A stretch of 64,000 bases of DNA, taken from Absidia repens. Taxonomy: Eukaryota > Mucoromycota > Mucoromycetes > Mucorales > Cunninghamellaceae. A program made the position numbers and the translations under genes. Location: positions 124,001 to 188,000 of the forward strand of contig MCGE01000045.1 in the NCBI GenBank assembly GCA_002105175.1, written 5' to 3'. Shown piece after piece: positions 51,835 through 62,321 of this stretch. Within the stretch, counting starts at the first letter, position 1. Each line of letters opens with the position of its first letter. The notes beneath the pieces are model-generated. The model saw only the letters and a program-made list of their open reading frames with translations. It ran no database searches and was not told the DNA's origin.

Positions 51835-52098
51835 AGTAGCCAAGCTAAATTATATATATACATCTCTTCTATAGTAGGCACCTCCCCACCACCACCACCG
51901 CCGTTGACTTCATCCATGGTGAATTTGAGCCTGTCACCGTCGTCGTCGTCCACGTCGTCGGAGGATGACCTCACCCTCATGCCAAGTTTCATGGATCAGT
52001 TATCCAAACGCACGTTCACTTCCCACGCGGCCATGGACTATTTTACCGTGCATTATCCGATTTACCCTTTGACTCCCCCTCCCCCTTCTTCCCAATAA
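50789..52098 (+). CDS. Regulator with two tandem Zn2Cys6 clusters
   Basis: Exons 50789-51791 and 51875-52098 give 408 residues. Cluster 1 uses Cys35, 38, 45, 51, 54 and 69 (CDPCKRKKRVC, then CSHC); the gap before its last cysteine is 14 residues, longer than the usual 6-9. Cluster 2 is canonical: CETCRRRKTKCDGASPCGYC with Cys96, 99, 106, 112, 115 and 122. A low-complexity Thr/Ser/Pro region follows, then a probable dimerising helix (MDRIEGRLQRIEKLMSAF) and a Pro-rich tail. No fungal_trans middle domain is present. Expected role: nuclear sequence-specific DNA binding; target unknown. A polyQ run follows the N-terminus. The intron starts GTAAAAAGCC with a long A tract and ends CTATAG; an alternative AG three bases later would remove one codon. 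Confidence 0.85.
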
Positions 52099-52854
52099 AC
52101 TCTCTTGGACTTTTAGTTTTTGTATATATTATTATTATTATTATTATTATTATCTATTTATTTATTTATTCATTTTTTTTTTTTTGGCGAATGTGTGGTT
52201 TATGACAACAAGGAAGCAATGGACGGCGTATCAACGTGAAGGCTAAAAGTACAAAAAAAAAAAAAAAAAAAGGTATATAGTGATGAAGAAAGATATTATA
52301 TAAAGGAATGATAGAATAAAAAGACAATACTGTATAATGAATAGTAGAATGATGCAGCGTATATAAAAAAAGAGACATTTTTATTGAAATAATCCCCCCC
52401 AAAAAAAAGGAATACTATTAGCCGTGCTGTATACTATGTATACGTTAGAAAGCATCACGGACATGTAGGTATTGTGTGGTGTAGGGGAGAGGGGGGTGGG
52501 GTTAATAGAAAATACAATTTTCGTAAATATAAAAATCGTAGTCGTAAATACAAAAATACGGAAGTAGTAAATGTACAGTCTGGGTATTTGGAATAGTTCT
52601 GTAAATATACAGTTACTGTAGCATGAATTTTACTGCTCTGACAACTTGAAAATTTCTTGTATTTTTGTCTTGCATTGTCTTTTTTTTTCATTAGGTAGTA
52701 TGTAGTAGGTAGTAGGTGGTAGATGGTACAACTGATTTGGTGTCAAGTTGATCAAAAAAAATCTTGACATCTGTTTTTTTTGGAAATCCGACATCTGCTT
52801 TATTCAGGTGCGACATCGATTTCAAAAATGTGCGATCAAAAAAACTCCTGTCCA

Positions 52855-53285
52855 AGAGCGCGGGGGTTCAAATGTTTTTTTTTTAAAAAGGCCATATGCT
52901 TTCTAATTTTTCTCTTTTTCTTTCTTTCGTTTTTTTCCACATTGATGTCCTCTGAGGGTCTGATGATCATGGAGTGGGATTTTTGTTAGATTTAGAGGGT
53001 TTTGAAAAAGGGTATGACAAAGGACATGGGGAAGCCCTTTCATTTTGGATGTAGGATCAGTGAACATGTTCCTCGTCCGGAATGGTGACAGGCCGGTGGT
53101 CTCTCTAAGTGGTCATACAGTGTGCTTCTGGAATGGATTGGGCGACTCGCTGGTGAGATCTATAAAGCAATGACGGATTTGCAACAGTGTCCCATAGAAA
53201 TAGTATATATACAGTAGATTAGTTGTTGTAGTGATAGGTTTAATAGTATGTAGAATAGCTATTCTATTGTAATAAAACGTTATTG
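52855..53285 (+). repeat. SINE-like element, copy 9 (variant subfamily)
   Basis: Head GCGCGGGGGTTCAAATG near 52858 (B-box-like), T/C tract, GAGGGTCTGATGATCATGGAG near 52954, GTTAGATTTAGAGGGTTTTG near 52985, CATGGGGAAGCCCTTTCATT near 53025, and tail with GAATAGCTATTCTATTGTAA near 53252. Matches the inverted copy 7 across its length, including a tail that other copies lack. Confidence 0.75.
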
Positions 53286-53934
53286 TTTTACAGTACCACT
53301 TTTCTTTTTGTCTCCACGCAGTTTATTAATTTTTGTGAGGTGCATGTGAATCATGTCACTATTTTTTTTTTTTTTTTTTTTTGTGCTTACGGTCAAAAAA
53401 AAAAAAAAAAAAAAGTCAGAATAAAGATCTTCTGCTTTTAAATGGGGTATCATATCAATTCTTACTGTACCGGAAATACGTTTTATTATTATTATTAATT
53501 GTGGTAGGCTCTTTGTGATGGGGAGGGTTGATAAAAGTCTGGTATTAGATTTTTCAGGTAAACTGTTCGCACTTCTTTTGAAATGTTTAAAAGGCAGTTT
53601 TGTGCTTCTGCTTTTTCTTGTGTTTTCGTACGTACTTTTGCAAAAGATCCATTCGTTGCTCTGATCATCGTCTATTTTGGAAGTGGGAAAAATGAACTTC
53701 ACGTGTGCGGGATCGACTGCTCGTGAGAGTTGTTTTTCATCCGATGTCCACCCGACCACCATTTGTCAGGAAAATATTATATGAAATAAGGTCAATGATG
53801 CAACTTGCGTTAGCTTAGGTTTATCGTTGGCCAAATACAATAAATTAATCGAAGAAGATAGAATAAAAAAGAGGGAGGGAGTACCATCTAATATGGTGGC
53901 TATATATAGCTGATTACGGAACCAACCTCTGATC
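53286..53934. other. Intergenic, no gene recognised
   Basis: A 160-codon minus-strand frame (53280-53762) reads through T-tracts at its end and has no recognisable domain, conserved start context or splice support; I do not call it a gene. A and T runs at 53361-53415 dominate. Confidence 0.4.
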
Positions 53935-54130
53935 TGGAATCTTTATTAGTTTAGCTTCATCGTTTATTATATCTTTGTCTGAATAAAATACGTATTGTCA
54001 CTTGTATTACATAGTATTTCTCAAATGTTTGAATGAGTGTGCCTGATATAAAGAAAAAACCGGGATTAAGGCGCCTTTTGCACAACTGTCTTACTCAGTC
54101 CTCCGCCTAATACATATGAAACTGACATGG
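53935..54130 (+). repeat. SINE-like element, copy 10 (tail only)
   Basis: Only the 3' part is present: TGGAATCTTTATTAGTTTAG, TTTGTCTGAATAAAATACG near 53971, then CTCAAATGTTTGAATGAGTG and GGCGCCTTTTGCACAACTG. It matches 59027-59200 (after copy 12) closely. It marks the outer edge of the F-box array, perhaps the remnant of a further unit. Confidence 0.7.
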
Positions 54131-54414
54131 TATTAAATCTTCTTTTTTTTTTTTTAATTCAAAAAATCAAGTTTTTATTAATGGGTAAATGATTTACAGG
54201 ATGCAGAATAGAGATAAAATACAAATATGGATGTGGTATATATATCATTAGTGGAGTGCTCAAAAGTTGAGGAGGGAGGAATATGGGTATGGTAATCCCG
54301 CAAAGGTAAAAGGAATTGAATTTAATGGTGAAAGGGCTCAGTAGCCAACGAGAATTGGCGTTGTTGTTTTTTTCACAATGAGGTATGATGATTCATTATG
54401 ATGTTTAATCTAAT

Positions 54415-55852
54415 TTACGCAACGCCACTGCCATACAATCGAAGATGGGTGAAAGACCTAAATAAAAAATAAAAATAAAAATAAAAAAGTCATGATGATG
54501 AATGATAGTGATCAATGTCTTCATCCTTTTTATTTTTTGTAATACCTTTGCCATAGCCGAAGCCACGCTTTATCTTCGTCGTCATCATTATCATCGTCAT
54601 CATCATTGTCATCATCGCCATCATCGCCATCATCCTCATCATCGTCATCAAGGTAATCATCCTCATCAAAGTACTCCTCGTCATCATCATCATCGTCATC
54701 ATCTTCATCGTCACACATATGCTGGTCCATCAGTCGTATAGCATCCAGGCCATCTTGCAGCAAAAAAGCCCCAAACCTACCATGATAAATTGGAACAATA
54801 AAACGGGCTTCATCATCATCAACATCGTAATAGTTTCGACGCGGGACGTTGAGCACTTGGAGCGATCGACAGTGGCGCACCAGCCGACGGATCCCCCGTG
54901 GCGTAATGTCGTAGTTATGCCACAAATCCAGGTCCACAATGTGTGGCAAGTAGATGGCAATGGCGTCCAGCATCGCATTGGTGAGCTTAAAAGAATTCAC
55001 ATGTACATGGGTCAATTGCGGATGCGTTTGGATCAATGCCAGCATAAGAGCATCACCGCAGCCGCCGCCGAGGTCGTCCACGGAATCATTATCCGTGCAT
55101 GTGAGCTCGACGTGCGTCAACTGAGGCCAAACGATCGTGATGAAAAGAGAGTGCAGAAAGCCCAGCGTGGCATTGAAGGTCAATGACCGGAGCCGTGTGA
55201 GCTGCGCCAAATCCTGGATAGTCTGCTCCGTCCAGGGCACGCCATGCTCCCAGCTGGTGATTAACGTTAATTTTTCCAGTGAGCCGCCGTTACCACCACC
55301 ACCACCACCAGCTCGGGCGGCAGCAACAGTGATAAAGGGGGCAAGTATACGAGGCGACAGGTCAGGGCAGAACGTCAGAGAGAGAGCGCGCAGCTGTGGA
55401 TAGTGTTCGGCAAGCGTGACCATGGATGCCTGTGTGACGCTCTGGTGGTGGCGTAAATGGAGCTCGACAAGATGAGGCCAATGATGGTGAAGCTGCTGCA
55501 AACTGCCGACGTCACTGAGGAGCTGGGCATAGTCAATGGTGAGCTTCTGCAGCTGAGGACCCACCAGTCGCATCAGACGCATGAAGTGAGGATCGGTCCA
55601 TTTCGAGTAAAGCTCCAGTTCTTGTACATACTTTGTTACGGGATGCGGTGGCTCTTTCATAAGACAATTAAGCCATTTTACTCTTTCCTCTTCCTCCTTC
55701 CCCGTATATCTACCATCGGTGAAAAATTGCCATATCAAAGGAAGGGTTGATTTGTAAAAACATCGATTGACAAGAGTGCAGGTCAACAGGTCGTTGTGAT
55801 TGTTGACATGCTGTAAAATGGATGATATCATTTCGACTGGAAGACGGTTCAT
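54415..55852 (-). CDS. F-box/LRR protein B
   Basis: Exons 55852-54546 and 54457-54415 give 449 residues. F-box at the N-terminus: MNRLPVEMISSILQHVNNHN with NRCFYKSTLPLIWQFF. LRR-like stretches follow (LVELHLRHHQSVTQASM, LRALSLTFCPDLSPRIL, LTHVELTC, IVDLDLWHNYDITPRGIRRL). A Gly-rich insertion (about residue 180) and a long Asp/Glu tail are particular to it. The last exon encodes SFTHLRLYGSGVA. It starts at Met-Asn like C and E, not with the extra residues of A and D. Role as for A: predicted SCF substrate receptor. Poly(A) signal at 54174-54179. This is the most diverged intact member, so the array is not all recent. Confidence 0.85.
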
Positions 55853-55964
55853 GTTATAGTGAGGTATAATGTTTGAATAAAAGATTCAAAAAAAAAAAAA
55901 GAAGCAGATAACAGGTAAATTTTTAATTTTCATATCATAAAAACGATACATATGTCTCTTAAAA

Positions 55965-56045
55965 GCCCCCAGTTCCACAAGAGAAAGAACTGGGTTGTTT
56001 GGCTTTTGTGTGCAACGTACTGAATAATATTGCATTCCAGCTACT
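55965..56045 (-). promoter_or_regulatory. Conserved upstream block of F-box gene B
   Basis: About 113 bases before the ATG. Plus strand shows AGTTCCACAAGAGAAAGA, TTTTGTGTGCAACGTAC and ATATTGCATTCCAGC. In sense orientation it contains an upstream ATG (GGAATGCAATA) opening a 60-codon frame that ends before the gene. Confidence 0.5.
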
Positions 56046-56259
56046 TGCTTATTCTGCAATGGCGGCATCTTAAAGATTTAGATATTATATATCATACAAA
56101 AAAAACTAAACTCTCTGGTGCACCACAGGAGCTTCTAAAAATTGTAAGTTGGGAATTATGCCGGGTGGGGGGGGGGTTAAAAAAGATTGTTAAGCATAAG
56201 GGTTGATGGGATGGAATTAGAAGATGGTATGAAACTAGGGCAATGCTTACTATGATATG

Positions 56260-56690
56260 CCCAACAAAGTGGCTCAGCGCAATATTCTACAATATGAGTA
56301 TTTGTGTTTAAGGGCGGGGGAGGATGCCCCTCTTGGTGGACGAAACATTCACACTCCGCATCACATGAATTCTAATTTTTATTTTTCTGCCTTTCCTCTT
56401 TCTTTTTTTTTTATTTTTTATTCAATGACGCTTCCGAGAGGTGATGGTGAACTTGGATTAGTGGGTTAGAACTAGAATCAGGGGCATTTTGAAAATGCAA
56501 TACAAACATACATGGGGAAACCCTTTCATTTTGGTTCTGGGATCTGGGAACTGTCATTGGATTTGCCTTCATCCCTTGTAGATTAATGTCATGGAACCTA
56601 TTAACTTGGCTTAGCGTAGTCATAGTTTTAATATATCTTTATCTTTATCTCAATAAAATACGTATTGTTCTTGTATTATTGTTTTTTCTC
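56260..56690 (+). repeat. SINE-like element, copy 11
   Basis: Best A-box-like motif of the family: AGTGGCTCAGCGC near 56268, with the B-box-like CATTCACACTCCGC about 80 bases on (56347). Then a T/C stretch, GGATTAGTGGGTTAGAAC near 56455, GCATTTTGAAAATGC near 56483, GGGGAAACCCTTTCATTTTG, and tail CTCAATAAAATACGTATTG near 56649. Confidence 0.75.
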
Positions 56691-57064
56691 AATTGCTTGA
56701 TTGTCTTTTCGAATGGTGCATGAATACACAGCACACACACACACACACAAAAAAAAAAAAAACTGGCATTGTCACAGATTTTCTATTTGCAATTCGAAAA
56801 TCTAATTTTTTATTGCTGGGTATGGTTTACTGAATGTAATGTGTGGAAAATATGAATATGAAATGATGTATATAAAAACACATCGGAATATGATATACAA
56901 AAAAGCAATGAAATTCCAGTGAATTCGGAGGGGAGGTAATGGGTAGGCTATATTGCGGAAGTACAAAGGATCTAAGTTAATGGTGAAAGGGAATCAGTAA
57001 CAAATGAGAAATCTCTTTTGCCCAGTGGTGTATCTATAGTTTTATTAATGATGCTTCATCCAAT

Positions 57065-57170
57065 TCATGCAACGCCACTACCGTACAGTCGAAGATTGAT
57101 GAAAGATCTACGTAGAAAAAAAAAAAAAAAAAAAAAAAAGAGATTACCATAATGAACGACGGTGATCGAT

Positions 57171-57201
<31 letters not shown>

Positions 57202-58406
57202 TACCTTTGCCATAGCCTGAGCCATATTTCATCGTCGTCATCATCATCGTTATTGTCATCGTCATCGTCATCGTCATAAATACCTTGGGGGCCAATACGT
57301 TGTATTTCATCTACACCATCTGGATCCAGGTACAACTCACTGTCAATTGAGGGGTCATCGAGATCTAGTTCATAATAGGCTTCGGGAAACTCCGACGACG
57401 AGATGTTGCAGCCCAATAGATCCACCCATGCCACATGGCGACTCTGGCGTACCAAGCGACGCACACCGCGTACCGTCAGGCATGCGTTCCCACGCAAATC
57501 GAGACCTGTTATGTCAGGCAGGTAGGTGGCCATGGCGTCCAGCGTAGCATTGGTGATCGACATCGCTAGTAAGCTAACACACTTCAGCTGACAATGCTTT
57601 TGGAGAAATGGGATGACCAGTGCATCCCCAGATCCATCGTCATCATCGTCATCGTCGCGTCCCATCTCAACAATGCAATCGAGCTCCAGGTGCGTCAAAT
57701 GAGGCCATATCACCGTCGTTAAAAGATCCTGAATCAATGCCGGTCGAGCGTTGATCGTAAACGACGTCATCATGGGGAACTGTGCTAAATCCAGTACCGT
57801 CTGATAGGTCCAGGGTGGGTCTTCCCCGGCAGTAATTAAGTCGATTTTTTCCAATCGGGCGCATCTATCGTTGGCAGCAGCGGCTTCGACAAAGGGGGTA
57901 AATAGGTTGGACGACAAATGACGGCAGCGAAAAAATAAGAGGTCACGCAGGTGGGGGCAATGTTGTGCAATAGCAACCATGGAGTCGAGTGTGACGTTAT
58001 GGTAGCCTAAACGGAGTTGGGTGAGCCGGGGCCAGTAACATGCAAGTGCCTGCAAACATGTGCCGCTGGCGAGCTGGCCGCGGAACATGGTCACCTTCTC
58101 CAGCTGAGGGCCAACACGCGACATCAGTTGCATGAGTGGGGAATCAGTCCATTGTGTATAAAGTTCAAGTTCTTGCATATATTTTACCATAGGATGTGGA
58201 GGTTGTTGTTGTGGCATAAGCCTGTCTATCAGTTTGGATATCATTTCTTCCTCTTCATTGTATCTGCCTTGGGTAAAACATCGCCATAAGAAAGGAAGCG
58301 TTTCTTGGTAGAAACATCGGTTGACAAGAGAGCAGCTCAAAAGATCTCTTTTTTCACTGACATGTTGGATAATGGACGATATTATTTCTGCAGGAATGTG
58401 ATTCAT
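57065..58406 (-). CDS. F-box/LRR protein C
   Basis: Exons 58406-57205 and 57107-57065 give 414 residues. F-box: MNHIPAEIISSIIQHVSEK, NRCFYQETLPFLWRCF. LRR-like segments include LTQLRLGYHNVTLDSM, LRDLLFFRCRHLSSNLF, LTHLELDCIV and ITGLDLRGNACLTVRGVRRL. The acidic tail is shorter than in A and B. The last exon encodes SFINLRLYGSGVA and stops with TGA rather than TAA. The open frame continues upstream to 58640 and includes an upstream ATG (58616-58618 region) in frame; those 78 residues are hydrophobic and not conserved, so 58406 is preferred. Intron begins GTAAAAA with A17 or more. Poly(A) signal at 56809-56814. Confidence 0.85.
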
Positions 58407-58529
58407 GTCACAGGGAGATAGAGTTTGGTAGATATCTAAAAAAAAAAAAAATACTAAAAGAATATATACAAAATGAATAGAAGGATCTAGAAGAGAGAGT
58501 GAGAGAGTAAGAATAGAAATGAAGTATCT

Positions 58530-58635
58530 GTTAGGCTTATAAAAATTGACAACATCCCAAGTTTCACAAGAGCAAAAAGAATATTTGGCTTTTTTTGTGC
58601 GCCACGTCTTCGCACAGTATTGCATTCCAACTTCC
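58530..58635 (-). promoter_or_regulatory. Conserved upstream block of F-box gene C
   Basis: About 125 bases before the ATG; shares AAGTTTCACAAGAGCAAAAA, TTTTTTTGTGCGCCACGTC and CAGTATTGCATTCCAAC with the other copies. The upstream ATG in this block is in frame with gene C here only. Confidence 0.5.
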
Positions 58636-58799
58636 CGCAACCAAGTTTTTTTTTTTTTTTTTTTTTCTAGTAAAGTGGGTGGTTTGGATCAAACTGCGTC
58701 TTTTCACACTAATGTTGATACAAACAACAGAGTGAGCTCAACAACCCAAAGCTTTCGTGCTCAGAGGGGGGATGGGGGGAGGGAAATTAAGTGCTGAGG

Positions 58800-59110
58800 T
58801 GAGCCGAACGTTCACATTCCGCTTCATTATTTCTCTGCTCCTCCCATTTTTCACTCCTTTCTTTTCTTTTATTTTATTCAACCAACTCATGGTCATCTTG
58901 AATTAGGGGCATTTTGAAAAATGCAAGAGGAACATGCATGGGGGACACCCTGTCATTTTGGATGCGCGATGTCGGATCTCACCATTAGATTAGCCCGTCA
59001 TCTTGCAAATGAGTGTCATGGAATCTTTATTAGCTTAGCTTCATCGTTTATTATATCTTTGTCTGAATAAAATACGTATTGTCACTTGTATTACATAATA
59101 TCTCTCAAAT
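58800..59110 (+). repeat. SINE-like element, copy 12
   Basis: Head GAACGTTCACATTCCGC near 58808, T/C stretch, shortened core (the GGTTAGAACTTG segment is deleted: CATCTTGAATTAGGGGCATT near 58893), GCATTTTGAAAAATGC, then CATTTTGGATGCGCGATG and tail CTGAATAAAATACGTATTG near 59062. Confidence 0.75.
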
Positions 59111-59487
59111 GTTTGAATGAGTGTGCCTGGTATAAAGAAAAAAAAAACCGTGATTTAGGCGCCTTTTTGCACAACTGTCTTCCTCAGTCCTCCGCCTAAT
59201 ACCTATAAAACTGAAATCTTTTTTTTTTTTTTTTTAATTCAAAAAATCTAATTTTTATTAATGGGTAAATGATTTACAGGATGTAGGGTAGAGATAAAAT
59301 ACAAATATGGATATGGTATAGATATCATTAGTGAAGTGCTAAAAGTTTGAGGAGGGGGGTAATATGTGTAAGGTGATACCGCAAAAGTAAAGGAATTGAA
59401 TTGAATAGTGAAAGGGGCTCAGTAGCCAACGAGAATTGGTGGTGGTTGTTTTTTTTTTCACAATGAGGTATGATGATTAATCCAATT

Positions 59488-60843
59488 TTACGCAACGCCA
59501 CTGCCATACAATCGAAGGTTGACGAAAGATCTAAATTAAAAAACAAAATGTCATGATGATGAATGACCAGCAATCAATAATTGTCTTTTTTTTTTTTTTC
59601 TCTTTGGTTGCTACCTTTGCCATTGCCGGAGCCATGCCTTATCTTCATCATCATCCGCATCATCATCATCATCATTGTCATCGTCACAAATTCCTTGGGG
59701 ACCAATCCGTCGGATTTGATCCATCCCCTCTTGATCCAAATGAGACACGTTCTCATTGTCATTGTCGTCATCGGGTATATAGACGGCTTCGGGAAACTCA
59801 TAATAATAAATGCTGCAATAGGGAAGATCCATCCGTTCAAGGCACCATGCATCGCGCACCAGTCGACGGACACCACGAACGGTGACGAGGGAGATAAAAC
59901 GCAGTCCGAGATACGTCAAATCAGGCAAGTAGGTTGCCATGGCTTCCAAGGTGGCATTGGTTAGTTTGAACCCCTGGAGATAGACATGCCTCAGCTGACG
60001 ATGCGTTTGGATAAATGGAATCAGGAGATCATCATCTTCATCATCATCACGCGCCGTGGTATTGACACATGTAAGCTCGAGGTGCGTCAAATGAGGCCAC
60101 GCTTCCATCACAGCAATGGTGGTGATAAGGTCGTACATGAATTCCGCTAGCGCATTAATCGAAAAGGACGTGAGGTGGGCGAACTGAGACAAATCCAGTA
60201 CCGTCTGATATGTCCAGGGTATATTGTCGTCCCACGGCCTTATCTTGAGTTTTTCAAGCGGTGGTGCATGACCATCACGGATCCCAGTTTCGACCAAAGG
60301 GGCAAAGATGTTAGGAGACAAACGAGGGCAACCAAAGAAGTAGAGATCACGCAGTTGTGGGCAGTGTTGTGCAATGGCCATCATGAAATCGGGTGTGACG
60401 TTATGGTAGTGTAATTCGAGTTGGGTGAGCCGGGGCCAGTAATATGCAAGTGCCTGCAAACATGTGTCACTGACAAGCCGGCCGCTAAACATGGTCACCT
60501 TCTCCAGCTGGGGGCCGATACGTGACATCAGTTGCATGAGTTGAGTTTCTGTCCATCGCGAGCAAAGTTCAACTTCTTGCACATATTTAACCATGGGATG
60601 CGGGAGTTGTTGTTGCATAAGAGAGTCCACCGATTGGGGCGCCATGCGTTCCTCCTCTTGTCCTCCTTCTTCCACATCGAAGTGTATGCCTTCGGTAAAA
60701 CGTCGCCACAAGAAAGGAAGCGTTTGTTTGTAGAAGCACCGGTTAACAACAGAGCAGCTAAAAAGATCGTCTTGGTCGCTGATATGTTGGAGAATGGACG
60801 AAATGATTTCCGCTGGAAGGTGGCCTAGGTTGGAGGTAGACAT
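59488..60843 (-). CDS. F-box/LRR protein D
   Basis: Exons 60843-59615 and 59530-59488 give 423 residues. F-box: LGHLPAEIISSILQHISDQ, NRCFYKQTLPFLWRRF. LRR-like: LTQLELHYHNVTPDFM, LRDLYFFGCPRLSPNIF, LTHLELTCVN, LRHVYLQGFKLTNATLEAM. The acidic insertion near residue 270 that is long in A is short here (RDDDEDDD). The last exon encodes SFVNLRLYGSGVA. The ATG at 60843 is preferred over the one at 60906, since the 21 extra residues are a hydrophobic translation of the leader and A lacks them. Poly(A) signal at 59254-59259. Nearest relative is gene A, with matching flanks on both sides. Confidence 0.86.
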
Positions 60844-61059
60844 AGTTATGTAGAAGCTTAAGGATAATAATAATAAAAGCTGGAAAGAGATAAATTTTAG
60901 TTTCATAAAAGGAAGACCGATTTTTTTATTTTATTTTTTTTAGAAAAAAACACCTCGCTTGACGAACCTAAATGAAATGACCGGAAGGACCTAGAAGATA
61001 GAAAGAAATAGGAATAGAAATGATGTAAACCAGGGAAAAAAAGAATTACTTGGTAATTA

Positions 61060-61160
61060 AGCTTATAGAAAATGACAACAGCCAAGTTCCACAAGAGTAA
61101 AAATAAAGAATTTTGGCGTTTGTGTGCGACGTATAGCACAGTATTGCATATCAGCCACCT
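61060..61160 (-). promoter_or_regulatory. Conserved upstream block of F-box gene D
   Basis: About 215 bases before the ATG and almost identical to the block of gene A. In sense it carries an upstream ATG (ATATGCAATACTG) with a 28-codon frame that ends before the gene. Confidence 0.5.
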
Positions 61161-61309
61161 TTTTTTCCCCTCGTTTCCCAAAAACTAAATAGTTTACATT
61201 GTACATAAATCATAGACAAGTTGACATACCACTAGATTCTTTGAATATCGTAGATTGGAACAGCTCTGATTTTTTTTTTTTTTTTTCGTGAAGGGGTTGA
61301 GGATACATT

Positions 61310-61735
61310 AATGCGCACAACACAGTGGGCTCAGCACAACATTCGTTGAAGGGGAAAAAAATCAAAAATAGGTGGGCCGACCATTCACACTCCGCTGCAA
61401 GCGATTTTCATTATTTCTGTGCCATTTTTGTTTTTCCCTCTTTCTTTTCTTCTTTTTTTTTTTAATTTCAATTAACTCATGGTCGGTCATCTTGGATTAG
61501 TGGTTAGAACTTGATTTAGCGGCATTTTGAAAAATGCAAGACAAACATGCTTGGGGAAACCTTGTCATTTTGGATGTGTAGTTTCGAACTACCATTAGAT
61601 TTGGATTCATCTTTGGATAGAATAGTGACATGAGGACTTTATTAGTATAAATTAGTGTTGGTTGTCATAGTTGATATCTTTATTTGAATAAAATATGTAT
61701 TGTCGTTTTATGATTAGTTTTTCTCAAATGTTTGA
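61310..61735 (+). repeat. SINE-like element, copy 13
   Basis: A-box-like GTGGGCTCAGCACAAC near 61326, head CATTCACACTCCGC near 61382, T/C stretch, GGATTAGTGGTTAGAACTTG near 61494, GCATTTTGAAAAATGC, and tail TTTGAATAAAATATGTATTG near 61683. Nearly identical to copy 4 of unit A. Confidence 0.75.
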
Positions 61736-62321
61736 TCGTCTTCATCGATTGAGTATACTTGGCGTGTATAAAAAAAAAATTGCCGGATATTAGGCAAAAT
61801 TGCCCTGTTATTACGCTCAGTACACTGCCTATTGTATATAGAAGGGAGGAACTGGCATTGTATCAAGTCTTCTTTTTTTCAATTTGGAAGTCTACTTTTT
61901 ATTGCTGGGTAAATGGCTTATTCGATGTAGTGTATAATTACAAATACAGATATGACTATAATAAATATATAACATATGGGGAATATAATAAGTGAAGTTC
62001 TAAAGGGAGACAGGGAAGATGGATAGATTATATTGTAAAAGTATAAGGAGTCTAAGCTAATGCTGAAAAGGCGGTCAGGAACCAATGAAAATTGTTTTTG
62101 TCCAACGAGGCATGATTCATTATCATGTTTAATTCAATTTTACGTAACGCCACATTGACATACCATCGAAGATGGATGAGAGATCTATTAAAAAAAAAAT
62201 GGTCATTATGATGAATGACAGTAATCAATATCTTCTTTTTTTTTTTTTTTTTTTTTTTTTTTGCCTTTGTCTTTGTCAAAGTTGGAACCATGTTTCATCA
62301 TCATCATCATGATTATCATCC

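Noticed and set aside
53280..53762. 160-codon minus-strand frame
   Set aside because: Ends in translated T/A tracts, lies next to a repeat tail, and has no recognisable domain or splice support.
58407..58640. Extension of F-box protein C by 78 residues
   Set aside because: In frame but hydrophobic, not conserved in the paralogues, and covers the shared upstream block.
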